64,000 nucleotides of DNA from Dastarcus helophoroides (Eukaryota; Arthropoda; Insecta; Coleoptera; Bothrideridae): assembly GCA_028583605.1 (NCBI GenBank), contig CM053326.1, positions 144,412-208,411 on the forward strand. The letters run 5' to 3'. Made by a program: the position numbers and the translations under genes. A model generated the notes under the pieces. It saw only the letters and a program-made list of their open reading frames with translations. It did no database searches and was not told the DNA's origin. Below are positions 34,735-46,439 of the stretch, piece after piece. Positions within the stretch are counted from its first letter, which is position 1, and each line of letters starts with the position of its first letter.

Positions 34735-35030
34735 TTTTCCACCTTATTCTCGAAATTTTGAACATTTCTGACATATTTCCAAAAACTTTTATTTTCGAAA
34801 TTACGATTTTTTTTTGGAATTTTAGCGTTTTATTTTGACTCGATCTCTTTTCAAAATGTTAAGCCCTTTTCCTCTTTTTTCCCTCAAAATGTCGCTATTT
34901 TCCTCAGACGACGTATTGCAAATTAATCTTTTTTTTTTGAAATTTTAATTTATTCTCAGAATTCCTCTTCTATTTTTTTTTGGAAATTTCGACTAGATTC
35001 CCAAATTTCGACTTTTCTGAAAGTTTTAAA
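34735..35030. repeat. Degenerate satellite (T polarity)
   Basis: AAATTTCGACTAGATTCCC and TTTCGACTTTTCTGAAAG type words follow the heptamer array directly. Confidence 0.55.
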
Positions 35031-36770
35031 GAGATTCAAGATTTCAAAATGTCGAAATTTAAAAAAGTTGAAATTCACAACAAAGGTTAAAAACTGTTAT
35101 CAAAATTGTGAAAAAATTTAAACTTTTGATCAGCTTTCGTTGTCAATTTCAACTGTTTTAAGAATTTCGCCCTTTAATCAAAATTGTGTAAAAATCCGAA
35201 ATATTGATAAAAGGACGAAATGTTCAAAACAGTTGAAATTGACAACGAAAGCTGAGTTTTTCAGGAAAAGTCCAATTTACAAAAAAGTCGAAACTTTAAG
35301 AGAAAGTAAAATTAAACAAAAAAACTACAAATTAAAAAAAAAGAAATTTTGATTAAAAAAAATCAAAAATTTCAATAAGTTAAATTTTTTAAAGTCAAAA
35401 TTTTAGGAAGCAAAAATTTTTAAAAAATTCAAATTTTCAAAAAATGAAAATTTTCAAAACAGTCAAATTTACAACAGAACGAAATTTTGAATCAAAATTT
35501 CCAAAACAAATTAGAAATTTTGAAAAAAGGTTAAAGTGTGCAAAAAGCCGAATTTTTTTACATAGAAATTTTCAAAAAAAATTTCGAGGAAGGCAAAATT
35601 TTCAATAAATAAAAGCTTTCAAGAAAAATAAAAATTTTTCAGTTAAAACTTTAAGAAAATCAAAATTTTGAAAAATAAGCGAAATTTTAATAAAAGGGCA
35701 CAAATTTTAGAATAGTTGAAATTTGTAAAAAAAGTCAAATTTTTCTAAAAAAAAAACAAATTTGCAAAAAAGTCAAAACGAGAAAACCGAAATAATACAA
35801 CAAAAAACGAAAGCAAAAATTTCAAAATATTCAAAATTTTGATAAAAGGGTGAGATTTTCCGAAATTTTGATTTTTTTTAAGACAAGTTACAAAAACTCG
35901 AAACTTTGAAAAAATAAAATTATACAAAAAACTTCATATTAAAAATAAACTTTTGATAAAAAAAGTCGAAAATTTCGAAAACTGAACTTTTTAAAAAAGT
36001 CGAAATTTAGGAGAAAATTTCAAATCAAAATTAAAAAATTTTAATTTGTCAACATTCTCCAAAAAGTTAAATTTACAAGAGACCAAAATTTCGAGTTAAA
36101 ATTTCCCGGACAAGATAATTGGAAATATTGAAAAAAAGGTCGCTTATTTCAAAAAATCGAAATCTTTAATTCGAAATAAAAAAAAAGTCAAAACTTCAAG
36201 AAAGGTAAAATTTTCAAAAAAGATTTCAAAAAAAAAAGTATAAATATTTCGGTCAAAAATTTGAGAAATAATGAAGTTAAAAAAACTTGTAACGTTTTCA
36301 AGAAAACATTGAAATAAAAAGTCAACATTTTCAAAAAACCAAAGCCAAAATTTTGAAAAAAGTGAAAATTTTGAAAGAGCCCCATCATGCGAAGATTTCG
36401 AGCAAATGAATTTTGAAAAAAAGGAATTTTGGAAAAAAGTGGATTTTTAAGAACTTCGACATGAAGTTTTCATAAAAAAAGTAAACAGGTAAAATTTTTC
36501 AAAAATGTTAAAAAAGAGGAATTTTTCAGAAAAGTGGAATTTTCAATTTAAGGCGAAATTTTGCAAAAAGAGTCGAAAGTAAGTGTCAATGTTCTTATAA
36601 AAATCAAAAATTTTTAAACAAATCGATTCAAAAAAGTAGAAATCAAAAGAAAATGATCGAAACATTCAAAACGGGTTGAAATTTTTAAAACGAGTCCTTA
36701 CAAAAAAAAGTAGAAATGTTGAAAGTTAATATTTTTTAAAAAATTTTGAAAAAAGTCGAAATTTTTTATC
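35031..36770. repeat. Degenerate satellite (A polarity)
   Basis: Long run of AAAAAAGTCGAAATTTT / AATTTTGAAAAAAG words. Polarity is opposite to the preceding 300 bp; the switch lies next to a strong inverted repeat at 35131-35254. Confidence 0.65.
35131..35254. repeat. Inverted repeat (hairpin) at satellite polarity switch
   Basis: CAGCTTTCGTTGTCAATTTC + AACTGTTTT (35131-35159) is perfectly complementary to AAAACAGTT + GAAATTGACAACGAAAGCTG (35226-35254). The pairing continues imperfectly inward (ATTTCGCCCTTTAATCAA against TTGATAAAAGGACGAAAT), leaving a loop of about 20 nt. Confidence 0.85.
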
Positions 36771-37450
36771 ATCGGTAAACTTATGGTCCATCACCATCAC
36801 AAGTTATGAGCATGCTCCAATGTTAATAGTGCATTATACTGTTAATGTTAGAGCATGTTGCTAAGGCAAATTAGCGTGATAGGTGACGCGAAATCATAAC
36901 CCCAATGCTCCAATGCTAAGAGTATATTATACTGTTAACATTAGAGCATGTTGTGACGCAAATTAGCGTGATGGTGACGCGAAATCATAACTCCAATGCT
37001 CCAATGTTAAGAGTATATTATACTGTAACGCAATGGAAATAGATGGAATAGAATTTAGAATAGAATTGTATAATTTAGTAAATGAAAAAAGTTTCTAGAA
37101 GAATCTGCTAAGGGGAAAGCGGCCGCGATAGCGAAACAAATAGCAGATAAGCGTTCCAGAAATTTCGGGAACGATAAGCCTTATCTGCCGAAAAGTTCTA
37201 GAAGCCGGAGGCCAAAACTATCTATTCCCTCGAGTCAGTCAGTCAGAATCAGTTTAATTAGTGAGTTAGTAGAAGTCAATAATAAGTGAGTTAATTGTTC
37301 AATTGTGGTGATCCAAGTTGAGTTCAGTAATAAAGTGGGTCTTATTCGATAAGTGTAATCAATTCGAACCGATAAGCCCGTAACAATACTGTTAACATTA
37401 GAGCATGTTGTGACGCAAACTAGCGTGATGGGGATGCTAAACCAGTTTAC
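36771..37450. repeat. S2 tandem units (~93 bp) with palindromic core
   Basis: Units start at 36813, 36907 and 36999 (spacing 94 and 92 bp). Each holds a palindrome of about 41 bp built from GCTCCAATGTTAAGAGTATA and TTATACTGTTAACATTAGAGC-type halves, followed by GACGCAAATTAGCGTGATGG and TGACGCGAAATCATAAC. The third unit is split by a solo LTR and resumes at 37390. Confidence 0.8.
37024..37385 (+). mobile_element. Solo LTR (Gypsy-like), copy 3
   Basis: TGTAACGCAATGG ... CCCGTAACA, 362 bp, with ATAC duplications at 37020-37023 and 37386-37389. A small deletion has removed the TATA region (CTATCTATTCCCTCGAG where other copies read through CTATATA...AGCTTTCC). Inserted at the centre of an S2 palindrome. 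Confidence 0.9.
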
Positions 37451-37454
37451 CTCC

Positions 37455-37760
37455 TATCAGGTCGGTTTGACACCATTTATTTTAAAATATTTCAAATATT
37501 CTGACTTTACTAGTACGGGTTCGAACTACACTACACGGACATTGTCATTAACTAGTTTTAAGTTTTCACTTCCTTCGGCAGTCTTCAAGACTCCCTATCT
37601 TTTATAAAATTGAACTAATATTTATTCTTCTGACTTTACTAGTACGGGTTCGAACTACACTACACGGACATTGTCATTAACTAGTTTTAAGTTTTCACTT
37701 CCTTCGGCAGTCTTCAAGACTCCCTATCTTTTTATAAAATTGAACTAATATTTATTCCTT
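37455..37760 (-). repeat. Tandemly duplicated S1 module
   Basis: The S1 blocks (inverted: GTACGGGTTCGAACTACACT, ACTAGTTTTAAGTTTTCACT, TTCGGCAGTCTTCAAGACTC) occur at 37501-37629 and again at 37630-37758. The two copies differ by only one or two bases, so the 129-bp duplication is recent. On the minus strand the order is S1 then S2. Confidence 0.85.
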
Positions 37761-39125
37761 TCACCATTCGAAGCAGATTTTAATTCCAATATTGTCAAGT
37801 TAAACTTCACTATGTTCTTTGTTTTATAAAATATGCGTAACGAAGGCTTTTCCTTTATACGCTTGTTTTTGTTCACTCTTATTTTGATGCAAGGTTAAGT
37901 TTGTTGGCGTTGAATTAACATTTGTTGAAGTTTATGTTGCAACACATAGCCTGCATTGTTAATAAATGATGGAATTGGTTTTGATGAGAGGATGTATCAC
38001 TGCAAATCTTAGATACCAAGGATAATGCTAATTTCGAGCTATTGACACCATTTTTACAGTGTTGAGCCTTGAAGATATCCATATGGTGGCTCCAAAGTGT
38101 TTACCACTGAGTGAGTAAAAAAAAATCGTTTAAACGTATTTTAATTTAACAAGATCTGATTTTATTTCCATCAAAGCTTTATATTATTTTGACAGATGTT
38201 CCATACACGAACTGACCTATTTTTAAAATTCTTAGAAACGTTGTAACTTGATTAAGTTTTAGATCGATTAATATTTATAAATTACTTAATCAATGAAGTC
38301 TTAAAACGTGTATTTTCTTTATTTGTAATTTTAATAGTTATTAATTTGGTTGAAACATGGGGATTACAAAAATGTAAAAGAATTAATAATGTATAAAAAA
38401 TAAAGTTATATATTTTTAAGTTTTAACCTTATTTTGAATTAAATAACAAAAATATTGGATATGTAATTCCAACCTTTATTCTAAAAGTAATTTCCAAGCG
38501 GTGTTCTCAAAGCGCTATATTTTCTGGTTGTTTTATTTTACCTCGCACATCGAACGTGACAACAAAAATCCAGGCCTTAGGAGAAACGCAGTTTAATTAA
38601 TTCCTAAATCTCTCCAAAGTACGTCAGTCAAATCTTATTATCCCATGACGATTTTTCGGAAACGTGATTCAGCTGGGAATCGTCTACTGCCTTATCCCGA
38701 CGATTTATCACCTTTTTCATTTTAAAAGTCAAGTTGAAGGTCGGTTACAAATAAAACAGTTTAGTTTCGCCCACGTACTTCGTACTTTATGTCCGAATAG
38801 AATAGTTAACTTTTATATATCTCAGGTCTCATCTACACTGCAAGCTCGGTCATCTGTTCAACAATAAAATTTACTACCTACACCAGTTCACGGGACTATC
38901 CCAGTTTTTTTGTGCATGTCTTATAATCAAGAAGTACAATTTTTAACTTAATCATAAAATGAATTAAAATATCATATGTACAGCAAGTTTTCCGAATAGT
39001 ATGTTGATGTCGTTTTTTGGCATGTTAACGTATTTTCTTTACTTAATCAGTACACTCCAAATTGTCATTTAACTTTGACACAACGTCAACCTTAGATATG
39101 TACAGCTAAAAACGTCGACAGAAAA
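37761..39125. other. Unclassified DNA
   Basis: No recognised gene or repeat. 38500-38880 is slightly richer in GC. A 67-codon frame at 38664-38867 has no recognisable features. Confidence 0.3.
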
Positions 39126-40010
39126 TCATAACCAATAATGACGATACTGATCAAGTATCAAGTAACAATGCCGTTTGTAGACATCACCGATATGGAAAGC
39201 GAGGCAAAGAGCGTCATCAGCGAGACTGCAAGTATCGCCAGTAAGACTGCGAGTACCGGCAGCAAAAGGCAAAGTTCCTTTTCGTCGGAAGACGAAAAAT
39301 CCAAGTTGGTCGAAGGGAAAATCAAAGATCGACGCAAAAGGGCTATGTGAGAGCACTACAGGGGGAGGGAATTTCTTCAGGAGTAGAAACTCCACCCAAA
39401 AAAGCACGACAGCGAAGAAACTGATTGACAAGAAGCCTCCCAGGAAGGAGACACGAAAACTGGAAGTTACCGAAAAGTCTCAAGGAAAGGAGGTACAAAA
39501 CTCACGCAGGCAGTCCCTGTGAAGTCTCAAGGAAAGAGGACTGAAGCGAGAGCCCCCGCCGACGCAAGGATTGTTATTATCAGGGACGCAGGTAAGTGAA
39601 AGACCATTAACTCGTTAAGGCATTCCAGAAAAATTGCTTTCACAAAGTGAAATGCATTCACGAAGGAGTAAGCATCGGTAACTGATTTTAGGGACCTGAC
39701 AAAGTTGTTGGGTAAAGCAAAAGTCCTTAGCCTCCCCCTTCCCGAAGAATATCTCCGAGGAATACTTCAAGAACGCCCTCGAAGAAGAGCCATTCATAGT
39801 GATCAATGTCAAGAGAATAAGGAACTCATTCAAAAGAAGACACAACACATGATGTTCGTGAAGTTGCACAACGACAAAGACAAACTCTTCAAACTCGAAT
39901 GCTAATGGGTTTGATATTCAGGTGGAGATTCCAAGAATCAGTAACCAGGTAACGTTTCAAGCACGGATAAAGGAACTGTCACGCCGGGGCAGTATGCGTA
40001 ACTACTTATT
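39126..40010 (+). pseudogene. Probable non-LTR retrotransposon gag-like remnant
   Basis: Noticeably higher GC than the surroundings. The first frame (39138-39350) encodes a Ser/Lys/Glu-rich, probably disordered segment (SETASIASKTASTGSKRQSS). It is followed by further charged sequence in shifted frames. At about 39732-39835 the translation NISEEYFKNALEEEPFIVIN followed by VKRIRNSFKRRHNT and, after a frameshift, MMFVKLHNDKDKLFKLE and GFDIQVEIPRIS resembles the conserved block upstream of the zinc knuckles in gag-like proteins of Jockey-type retrotransposons. In those proteins this block helps package element RNA. No CCHC knuckles and no reverse transcriptase are attached. Multiple stops and frameshifts make it nonfunctional. 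A host gene remnant is the alternative. Confidence 0.4.
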
Positions 40011-40176
40011 TTGATAATCATAAAAATTACAGCTTCTTCGACAAATTGCCATTTCCTTGTAATTTTTTTTTGTGAGCGTCATTACCGACCCTGCCGGATT
40101 CAAAATAAATTAAAAAAATAAATAAAAGACTTTCAATTTTTTTTTCAAAATTTCGATTTCTTTGCAATTGATGTAC
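40011..40176. other. Unclassified short stretch
   Basis: AT-rich spacer between the gag-like remnant and LTR copy 4. Only a few satellite-like words (CAAAATTTCGATTTC) at its right edge. Confidence 0.35.
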
Positions 40177-40538
40177 TGTTACGGGCTTATCGGTTCGATT
40201 GATTACACTTATCGAATAAGACCCAATTTATTACTGAACTCAACTTGGATCACCATAATTTACAATTAGCTCACTTCTACTAACTCACTAATTGCACTGA
40301 TTCTAACTTGACTGACTCGAGGGAAAGCTAACCGCCTTTTTATAGTTTTGGCCCCCGGCTTCCAGAATTTTCGGCAGATAAGGCTTATCGAATGCCGAAA
40401 TTTCTGGAATGCTTATCTGCCGTTTGTTTCGTTATCGCGGTCGCTTTCCCCTTATCAGAACCTTCTAGAAACTTTTTTATTTACTAAATTCTACAATTCT
40501 ATTCTAAATTCTATTACATCTATTTACATTGCGTTACA
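40177..40538 (-). mobile_element. Solo LTR (Gypsy-like), copy 4
   Basis: TGTTACGGGCTTATCGG ... CATTGCGTTACA on the plus strand, 362 bp, with GTAC duplications at 40173-40176 and 40539-40542. The GCGGCCGC motif of the family is mutated to GCGGTCGC. Confidence 0.9.
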
Positions 40539-40616
40539 GTACCATTTTTTAGTTACCATTTTGTATTTTCAAAATTTTACATTGATGTACTTACTTCATT
40601 TGTAAATTTAACTATT

Positions 40617-40846
40617 TTTAAAAATTGAAATACAAACCTTGTGCCTGAAACCAAGAAAGATTAAAAACACAACAAAGGTTGCTCTCGAAGCTACAGTATC
40701 TCTCTAAAGATGATAGCTTGGCTGTTGAAACGCGTTAGCAACTTTTAATTCTTCTTTCAGTTTTTAATCTTTCTTGGTTTTAGGAGACAAGATTTGTATT
40801 TCAATTTTTGAAGATCACCAAGCACCAGTCCGTTCCACCAAAAAAC
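40617..40846. mobile_element. Foldback family F, copy 6
   Basis: Left arm AAAAATTGAAATACAAACC ... AACAAAGGTTGCTCTCGAAG. Centre CTCTCTAAAGATGATAGC. Right arm ACGCGTTAGCAAC ... CACCAGTCCGTTCCACCAAAAAA. The inner left arm is deleted, and the right arm has a small insertion (AATTCTTCTTTCAG). Confidence 0.75.
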
Positions 40847-40849
40847 AAA

Positions 40850-42460
40850 TAAAAATAACCATTTTTTATGGAAAATTTTCAACTGCGACTTCTTTAAAAA
40901 ATGATTTTGAAAAATTCAGTTTAAAAAAAACTCATTTTGAATTCAATATTTTGATTTTTCTCGCTCTTCTCTAACTCTGAAAATATGAACTTCTCAAAAT
41001 TTCGACTTTTTCTCGAAATTTTGATTTCTTTTTTCTTGACTTCGACTTTTTTTGATAAATATAGTCTTATTCTTGATGGTGGACTCTTATTGGTCGAAAA
41101 CATTATGTTTAATCATTTTATTTAACATTTCTAGGACCCAGTTTTGGAAATATTTAAATTTTTCATAAAAATATAGTCTTTTTCAATCGTTATTAAATTG
41201 TCGATCTGTCTCAAAATTTTAATTTTTTTGGAAGACAAAGAATTCGACATTTTCTCAAAATTTTGAATTTTTCTCGAAACATCGAGTGATTTTTAAATTT
41301 GAATTTTAAAACCTCCGAATTTTCTTGGGCATTTTGACTTTTAAAAATTCTCACATTCTCAGTTAGACTTTTTTTTTAATTTTAACGTTTTCTGAAATAT
41401 GACTTGAAATGTATACTTTTCAGAATTTTCGACTTTTCAGAATTTTCGACTTTTTCAAAATTTTAACCTTTTTAAAGATTTTGATTCTTTTCCGTGATTT
41501 TCAGGTTGTTTAACAAAAAAATTCCAGTTCTCCCCCTACACATTTAGAATGACTTTCAGACAAAAGTTCAGAATTTGGATAAAACTTTAAATTTATTTTT
41601 TAAAAATGTAGCTTAAACACATTTCCAGAAAAATTTAATTCGAAGTCGAAAATTTGAAATCGAACTTAAAAAAGGATTCAAAGGAGGGTGAAAAAACTAA
41701 ATTATTTATTTACAAGATTTTTTTTGCTAAAAGTACGACTCGAATTTCGAAATTTCGACTTATCAGAATCTGAGTTCCAAACAAAATGTTGAATGCTATT
41801 CGAAAATTTATGAAAATTCCGAGTTTGAACTTGACATTTTCAAACTCGATAATCTATAAAAAAATTTATAAATTTTAGTTTTTTTTTGAAATTTCGACTT
41901 TTTACTTAAAACGTCTTGTTAGTTGGGATTCCAATTATATAAATTTTCAGTTTTGCTCAACGTTTGAAATTTTGTCCCAAAATGGGGAATTGAGGCTTGG
42001 CATGCTTAAACTGGAAAATTTTCAATATTGAAACTTAAGGTCAAAATTTTGGGTAGAGATTTCAAAAGAAGTTTAATTTACTAATGAAATGTATCTTCTT
42101 TTATATATCACTTGGAAGTTTTTGAAAGGTTTAGTTTCTTCTTAAAATTCCAAGTTTAAACCTGAACCTAAAATTTTTTCTCTAAAATTTTGATTTAAAA
42201 CTTGGAATTTAGGCTCCTGTTTTAAAAATTCTAACTTCAAATCGCAAAATTTGAGTTGAACTGTAAATACAAAAATTAAAATTTATAAAGATTAAGATAT
42301 TTCAAATTTAAAGTCGAATTTATAAGATTTAAAAATAGAAAGTTCAGTTTGAACAAAATATTAAAGAAAGCACTAAAAGTTTCAGAAAAAATCGTATAGT
42401 ATCGACTTTAGAATTTGAAATTAAATTTCCAAAAGAAATCAAAAAAAAAAAATATGTGCT
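40850..42460. repeat. Degenerate satellite, T polarity then mixed
   Basis: AAAATTTCGACTTTTTCTCG words to about 41500, including two adjacent CAGAATTTTCGACTTTT copies at 41421-41455. Beyond 41550 the polarity mixes and words become harder to recognise. Confidence 0.55.
41073..41172 (+). mobile_element. MITE family M fragment
   Basis: GATGGTGGACTCTTATTGGT, AACATTATGTTT, TATTTAACATTTCTAGGACC and AGTTTTGGAAATATTTAAAT match the M terminus plus its outer extension. It is embedded in satellite. Confidence 0.6.
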
Positions 42461-42489
42461 TGCATTCCATAGCTTTTTGACCCATATAG

Positions 42490-42905
42490 TAATAATTTTT
42501 TTCAAATAAAACTTGATTTAGCTAAAGATTAGAATCAGATCAAGTTTGTCTTTTACGCTATATTTTCGGAGTTAGCACTAGTTCACGCAACATAGTAATT
42601 GCGGTTGGAATCTAACATTTTAGCGCGATCCGAGCCGATTCTATAAAACTGTGTTAGCCATTGCGAATGAATGCTTTTTACTTGAGACGTTATCAACACA
42701 GTCACCAGTTCCATATGCGATTGATTGTAGAAAAAAGTGTGTATTTAGAAATGGATTTTTTTTTTAATTTTTCAATTATAACACAAGAAAATTTGGCCAA
42801 AATTTCAAATTCACACATAAGTAAAAATGATTTAATTTGGTTTGTTAACTGTTCACTGCAGTAATTAGTACGGAACCCTAATTGTCTGACTGGCTCTTGG
42901 CTGAT
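42490..42905 (-). repeat. Interspersed repeat family G, copy 3
   Basis: Inverted blocks: TTTTCGGAGTTAGCACTAG, TAACACAAGAAAATTTGG, GTACGGAACCCTAATTGTC and TGACTGGCTCTTGGCTGA. The order mirrors the plus-strand copies at 22.9 and 24.4 kb. Confidence 0.6.
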
Positions 42906-43800
42906 TTTATTTTTTGTTGGCGGTATGAAAACTGCCAAAAATATTTACTACACAATTGGGGATTCCTAACACATTGAATTTCTCAAGTCTCACAAAAGAT
43001 ATAAATCCTCTCAGAATAAAATTCTCCAAATATTCGAAACATACCTCTGGAATCTCCTACGGGATTACAAGGTTGGAAACAATAAGAAACAAAAGCCTAA
43101 ATAATTCCTTCAGTCTAACAGTTGAATTTTAACGTTCACTTCTGCGTGAACGAATCGAACTGAGAAAATATCGTCCTGTGCTACATGTTAAATACACAGC
43201 ACAACGAACGACTAACTTAATGTTTAAATTTCTTTTACAACATCGAGGCCTACGTTTTATGGTTTTTATTCATCTTAATAATTCTGTTATGGTGAACTTA
43301 TACGCCGGTAAGGATAGGCAGATAGAATATTTCCGGAAGCGAAAGGAAATAATTGTATTTTATTCCATTAAAGCCATCATGGAGTGATTTTACATTAAAA
43401 CTACCGTTTTTTTACGTTATTGAAATAAGATTTAAAATTATGCTATTTAATCCTAAGTGCATGCAGCTGTAATAAAGATTACCGAAAAAAAGAAAATTAA
43501 TGAACGGGCATTTCAATTAAGGACACATCCATCTGTATAAAAGCAAAGACTGTAATATCTCCAATAACATTTCAAAAACCATCTAAAGTCCCCTTCTTAA
43601 AAATGAAATTTCAGTTGCAATTAATTACAAAATTGATGTGATATACCATGTGATTTATTATAAGTATAAAGACTCCGGCTGCTCATTTTTAGACACCCGG
43701 TAAAGCACATACAGGCTGGTCGACTTTCTATGGCGCAAACATTAAGGAATAAGATTATCAATAAATAATGCGACTTTGTTGTATAAACAATGCCTCTTAA
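42906..43800. other. Unclassified DNA
   Basis: No recognised gene. Composition suggests non-satellite, possibly single-copy DNA. Confidence 0.3.
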
Positions 43801-45998
43801 ATTTACATTTTTTGAGATACATGAATTTCGACTCTTTTTGCAAAGTGTCGACTTTTTTCACATTTTGGACTATTTTTTTTTAATTTGGCTTCTTTTTAAT
43901 TTTAGAAATTTTTTCAGAATTTTGTTTTGTTTTTAAATCTTGACGTTTTATGAAAAGTTTAACATTTTTTCAAAATTTTAATTTTGTTAACCTAAAATTT
44001 CAATCTTTTTTGAAAAATTTTCAACTTTGGTTTAAAATTTTAACTAACAAAAATTTAAACTTTTTCAAACTTTTAATTTCTCAGTATTTCGACTTTTCGA
44101 AACCTCGACCTATCTGATAATTTTTGACTTGTTTTCATTATTCCGGCTTCGAAAAATTTGGTTTTTATTGATAATTTGGGTGAAGATTTTTTAATTATTC
44201 CAAACATTAAAAACTTGATAATTCTCAGATCTTTTAAATATGTCTACTTTTTCAAAAGTTTGATATATTTTTTTTAATTTGGACTATAAAATTTCGATCT
44301 GTTTGTTTGAAAATTTCATTTTCAAAATTTTGACTTCTTTTGGAAATTTGAAAGTTTTTGAAAATGTTTGCCTTATCCTTAAATTTTTTATATATTTCGT
44401 ATATTTCTCAAAATTTAGAAAGTTCAAGGTGTCAAAAAATTTCGACTCCTTTTTGAAAATTTTAACCATTTCTTAAATCTGCACTTTGCTAAAATTTTCG
44501 ACTTTTTTTTTAATTCCCACTGTTGAAAATTTCATTTTTTTCAAATGCTCGAATTTTTTAAAATTTTAGCCACATTTCAAAATTAAAAATTTGTAGAACA
44601 TTTAAAAATTTTCGCTTTTTATTTTAATTTCTACTGTTTTCAAATTTTCGACATTCTTTGCAATCTGTCGATTATCTATTTAAAAATTTTGATTTTTCTT
44701 TTAAGTGAAGCATTTCTTAAAAACTCATTTTGAAACTTTACGACCAATTCGTAAAATTTCGAATTTTTCTAAAGATTTCGACTCTATTTGAAAACTTGAC
44801 CTTTTTTTAAAGGTTCGAACTGCTTTCAAGATATTATTTTTAATTTTTTTGAACATTTCCAATTAAATCTTCAACTTTAAATGAGTTTTTATTTTAAATT
44901 TGAACTACTCAAAATTTCAACTTTTTTCAAAATTTTAGCTTTACATAATTTCAATCTTTTTGATAATTAAGTACGAATTTTTTGATTATTTTGTGTTTTC
45001 TCCAATATTCAAAAATTCAGCTTGTTTGAAAATTTAATTAAAAATTCTACAATTTATTTTAAATGTCGATATTTTTCCATAATTTTGTCTTTTTTCATTC
45101 GCAAAATTGCTAAAAATTTAATCTTTTTTTAAAATATTAAGTTTTTTTAAATATTAAGTTTTTTCAAATTCGTTTTCTTTTGAAAATTTGATTTTCCATG
45201 AAAATTTCGAAATTTTTAAAATTCCACTTTTCAAATTTTGGCTTTTTTTGATAACTTTGGCTTTATTTTTTATAACTGGTGATTTTTATTTCTTTTTAAA
45301 TTTAAATTTTTTCTTATTATTATTATATTTATTATGTATTAATTATTATATTAAAATAAATATTACTCCTAATAATAAAAATTTCGATTTTTAAAACTGT
45401 GCCAAGCTTTAAAACAAATTTCGAAAAAATCTTGCAGTTTGTGTACAAATAAATTATTAAAATTTAAATTTTAATCTCAAAATATTGACTTCAAGCATTA
45501 AATTATTGATTAATTTTTTGCAACATTTTGATTGTTTTTATTTTCTAAATTTTGAGACTTTTCTTGAAAAGTTGAATCTTTTTCTCGAAAAATTCAATAA
45601 TTCCCGTTTAAAGGTCGAAATTTTAAGAATATTTTTGACAGTTAATTTATTTTTAAAAATTGTTTTTTTCCTTTGATTCCTAAATTGTTCTTTATTTCAA
45701 AAATTTTGTATACAAATAGGAAATTTCAATTTTTCCTAGAAATATTGTCGGCTTTTTCTTCAAAATTTGCTCTTATTCTTTAAATTTGAACTTTACAATT
45801 TTAAGAATAATTTTAACATTTTTAGAAAAATTGGAAATTTTGATTCAGAATTTTCTTTGGTCCTACAGTTGTAGTAATTTTTTAGAGAAAATTAAATTGC
45901 AAAAAATTTACAAGGTTCATTTTTTCTTGAAGTTTCAATATTTTTCTCAAAGTTTTCTTATTTCTATGCAAATTTGGATTCTATTTTCTCTAAATTTA
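43801..45998. repeat. Longest degenerate satellite block (T polarity)
   Basis: About 2.2 kb of AAATTTCGACTTTTTT / TTTTGAAAATTT words with occasional AT-only stretches (45290-45370). Open frames of 61-73 codons inside it are artefacts. Confidence 0.65.
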
Positions 45999-46425
45999 TC
46001 TATATAAATGAAACAAGGTCGTGTTAGTTACACCATTTATAACTTCAGAACGGCTAAACGGATTTTTATGGTCTTTGCTTTGTTGAAGTTGCCTTGGCCT
46101 CGAATAGCAGAATAAAGACCAAAATATTGAAAAAATTCACATGTTTTATAAGGAATCCATGTACAGCGCCATCTCTAATTCATAACAGGAACATGACAAA
46201 AATGTACTGAAACCTACACTAACCGTAAATGTGTTGTAATCAGTTTCCAGTAGATGGCACTGTATCTGTCTTGATTATGGCCCGTTTTTACCGGTTTTTC
46301 GCGTAGGATTCACCTGCAAATGGGCGACCGTATTATATATTTTAATGTGAAATTTCATTCACCTAATGAGTTAACACAATATTTATTAATTCTGAGGTGG
46401 TACGAAGTTCGCCAGGGCCAGCTAG
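45999..46425 (+). mobile_element. Complete nonautonomous Helitron (427 bp)
   Basis: Begins A|TCTATATAAATGAAAC and ends GCCAGGGCCAGCTAG|T, the diagnostic TC...CTAG ends inserted between A and T without target duplication. A short palindrome CGAAGTTCG lies about 14 nt before the end, where Helitrons carry a hairpin. It contains CAGAACGGCTAAACGGATTT and two inverted GCGCCATCT / AGATGGCAC phrases. It interrupts satellite DNA on both sides. No coding capacity. Confidence 0.75.
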
Positions 46426-46439
46426 TACTTAATAATTTT

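Noticed and set aside
31897..34838. Multiple long hydrophobic open frames resembling membrane proteins
   Set aside because: They overlap in all three frames, use only five or six amino acids and follow a 7-bp DNA period; this is simple-sequence DNA.
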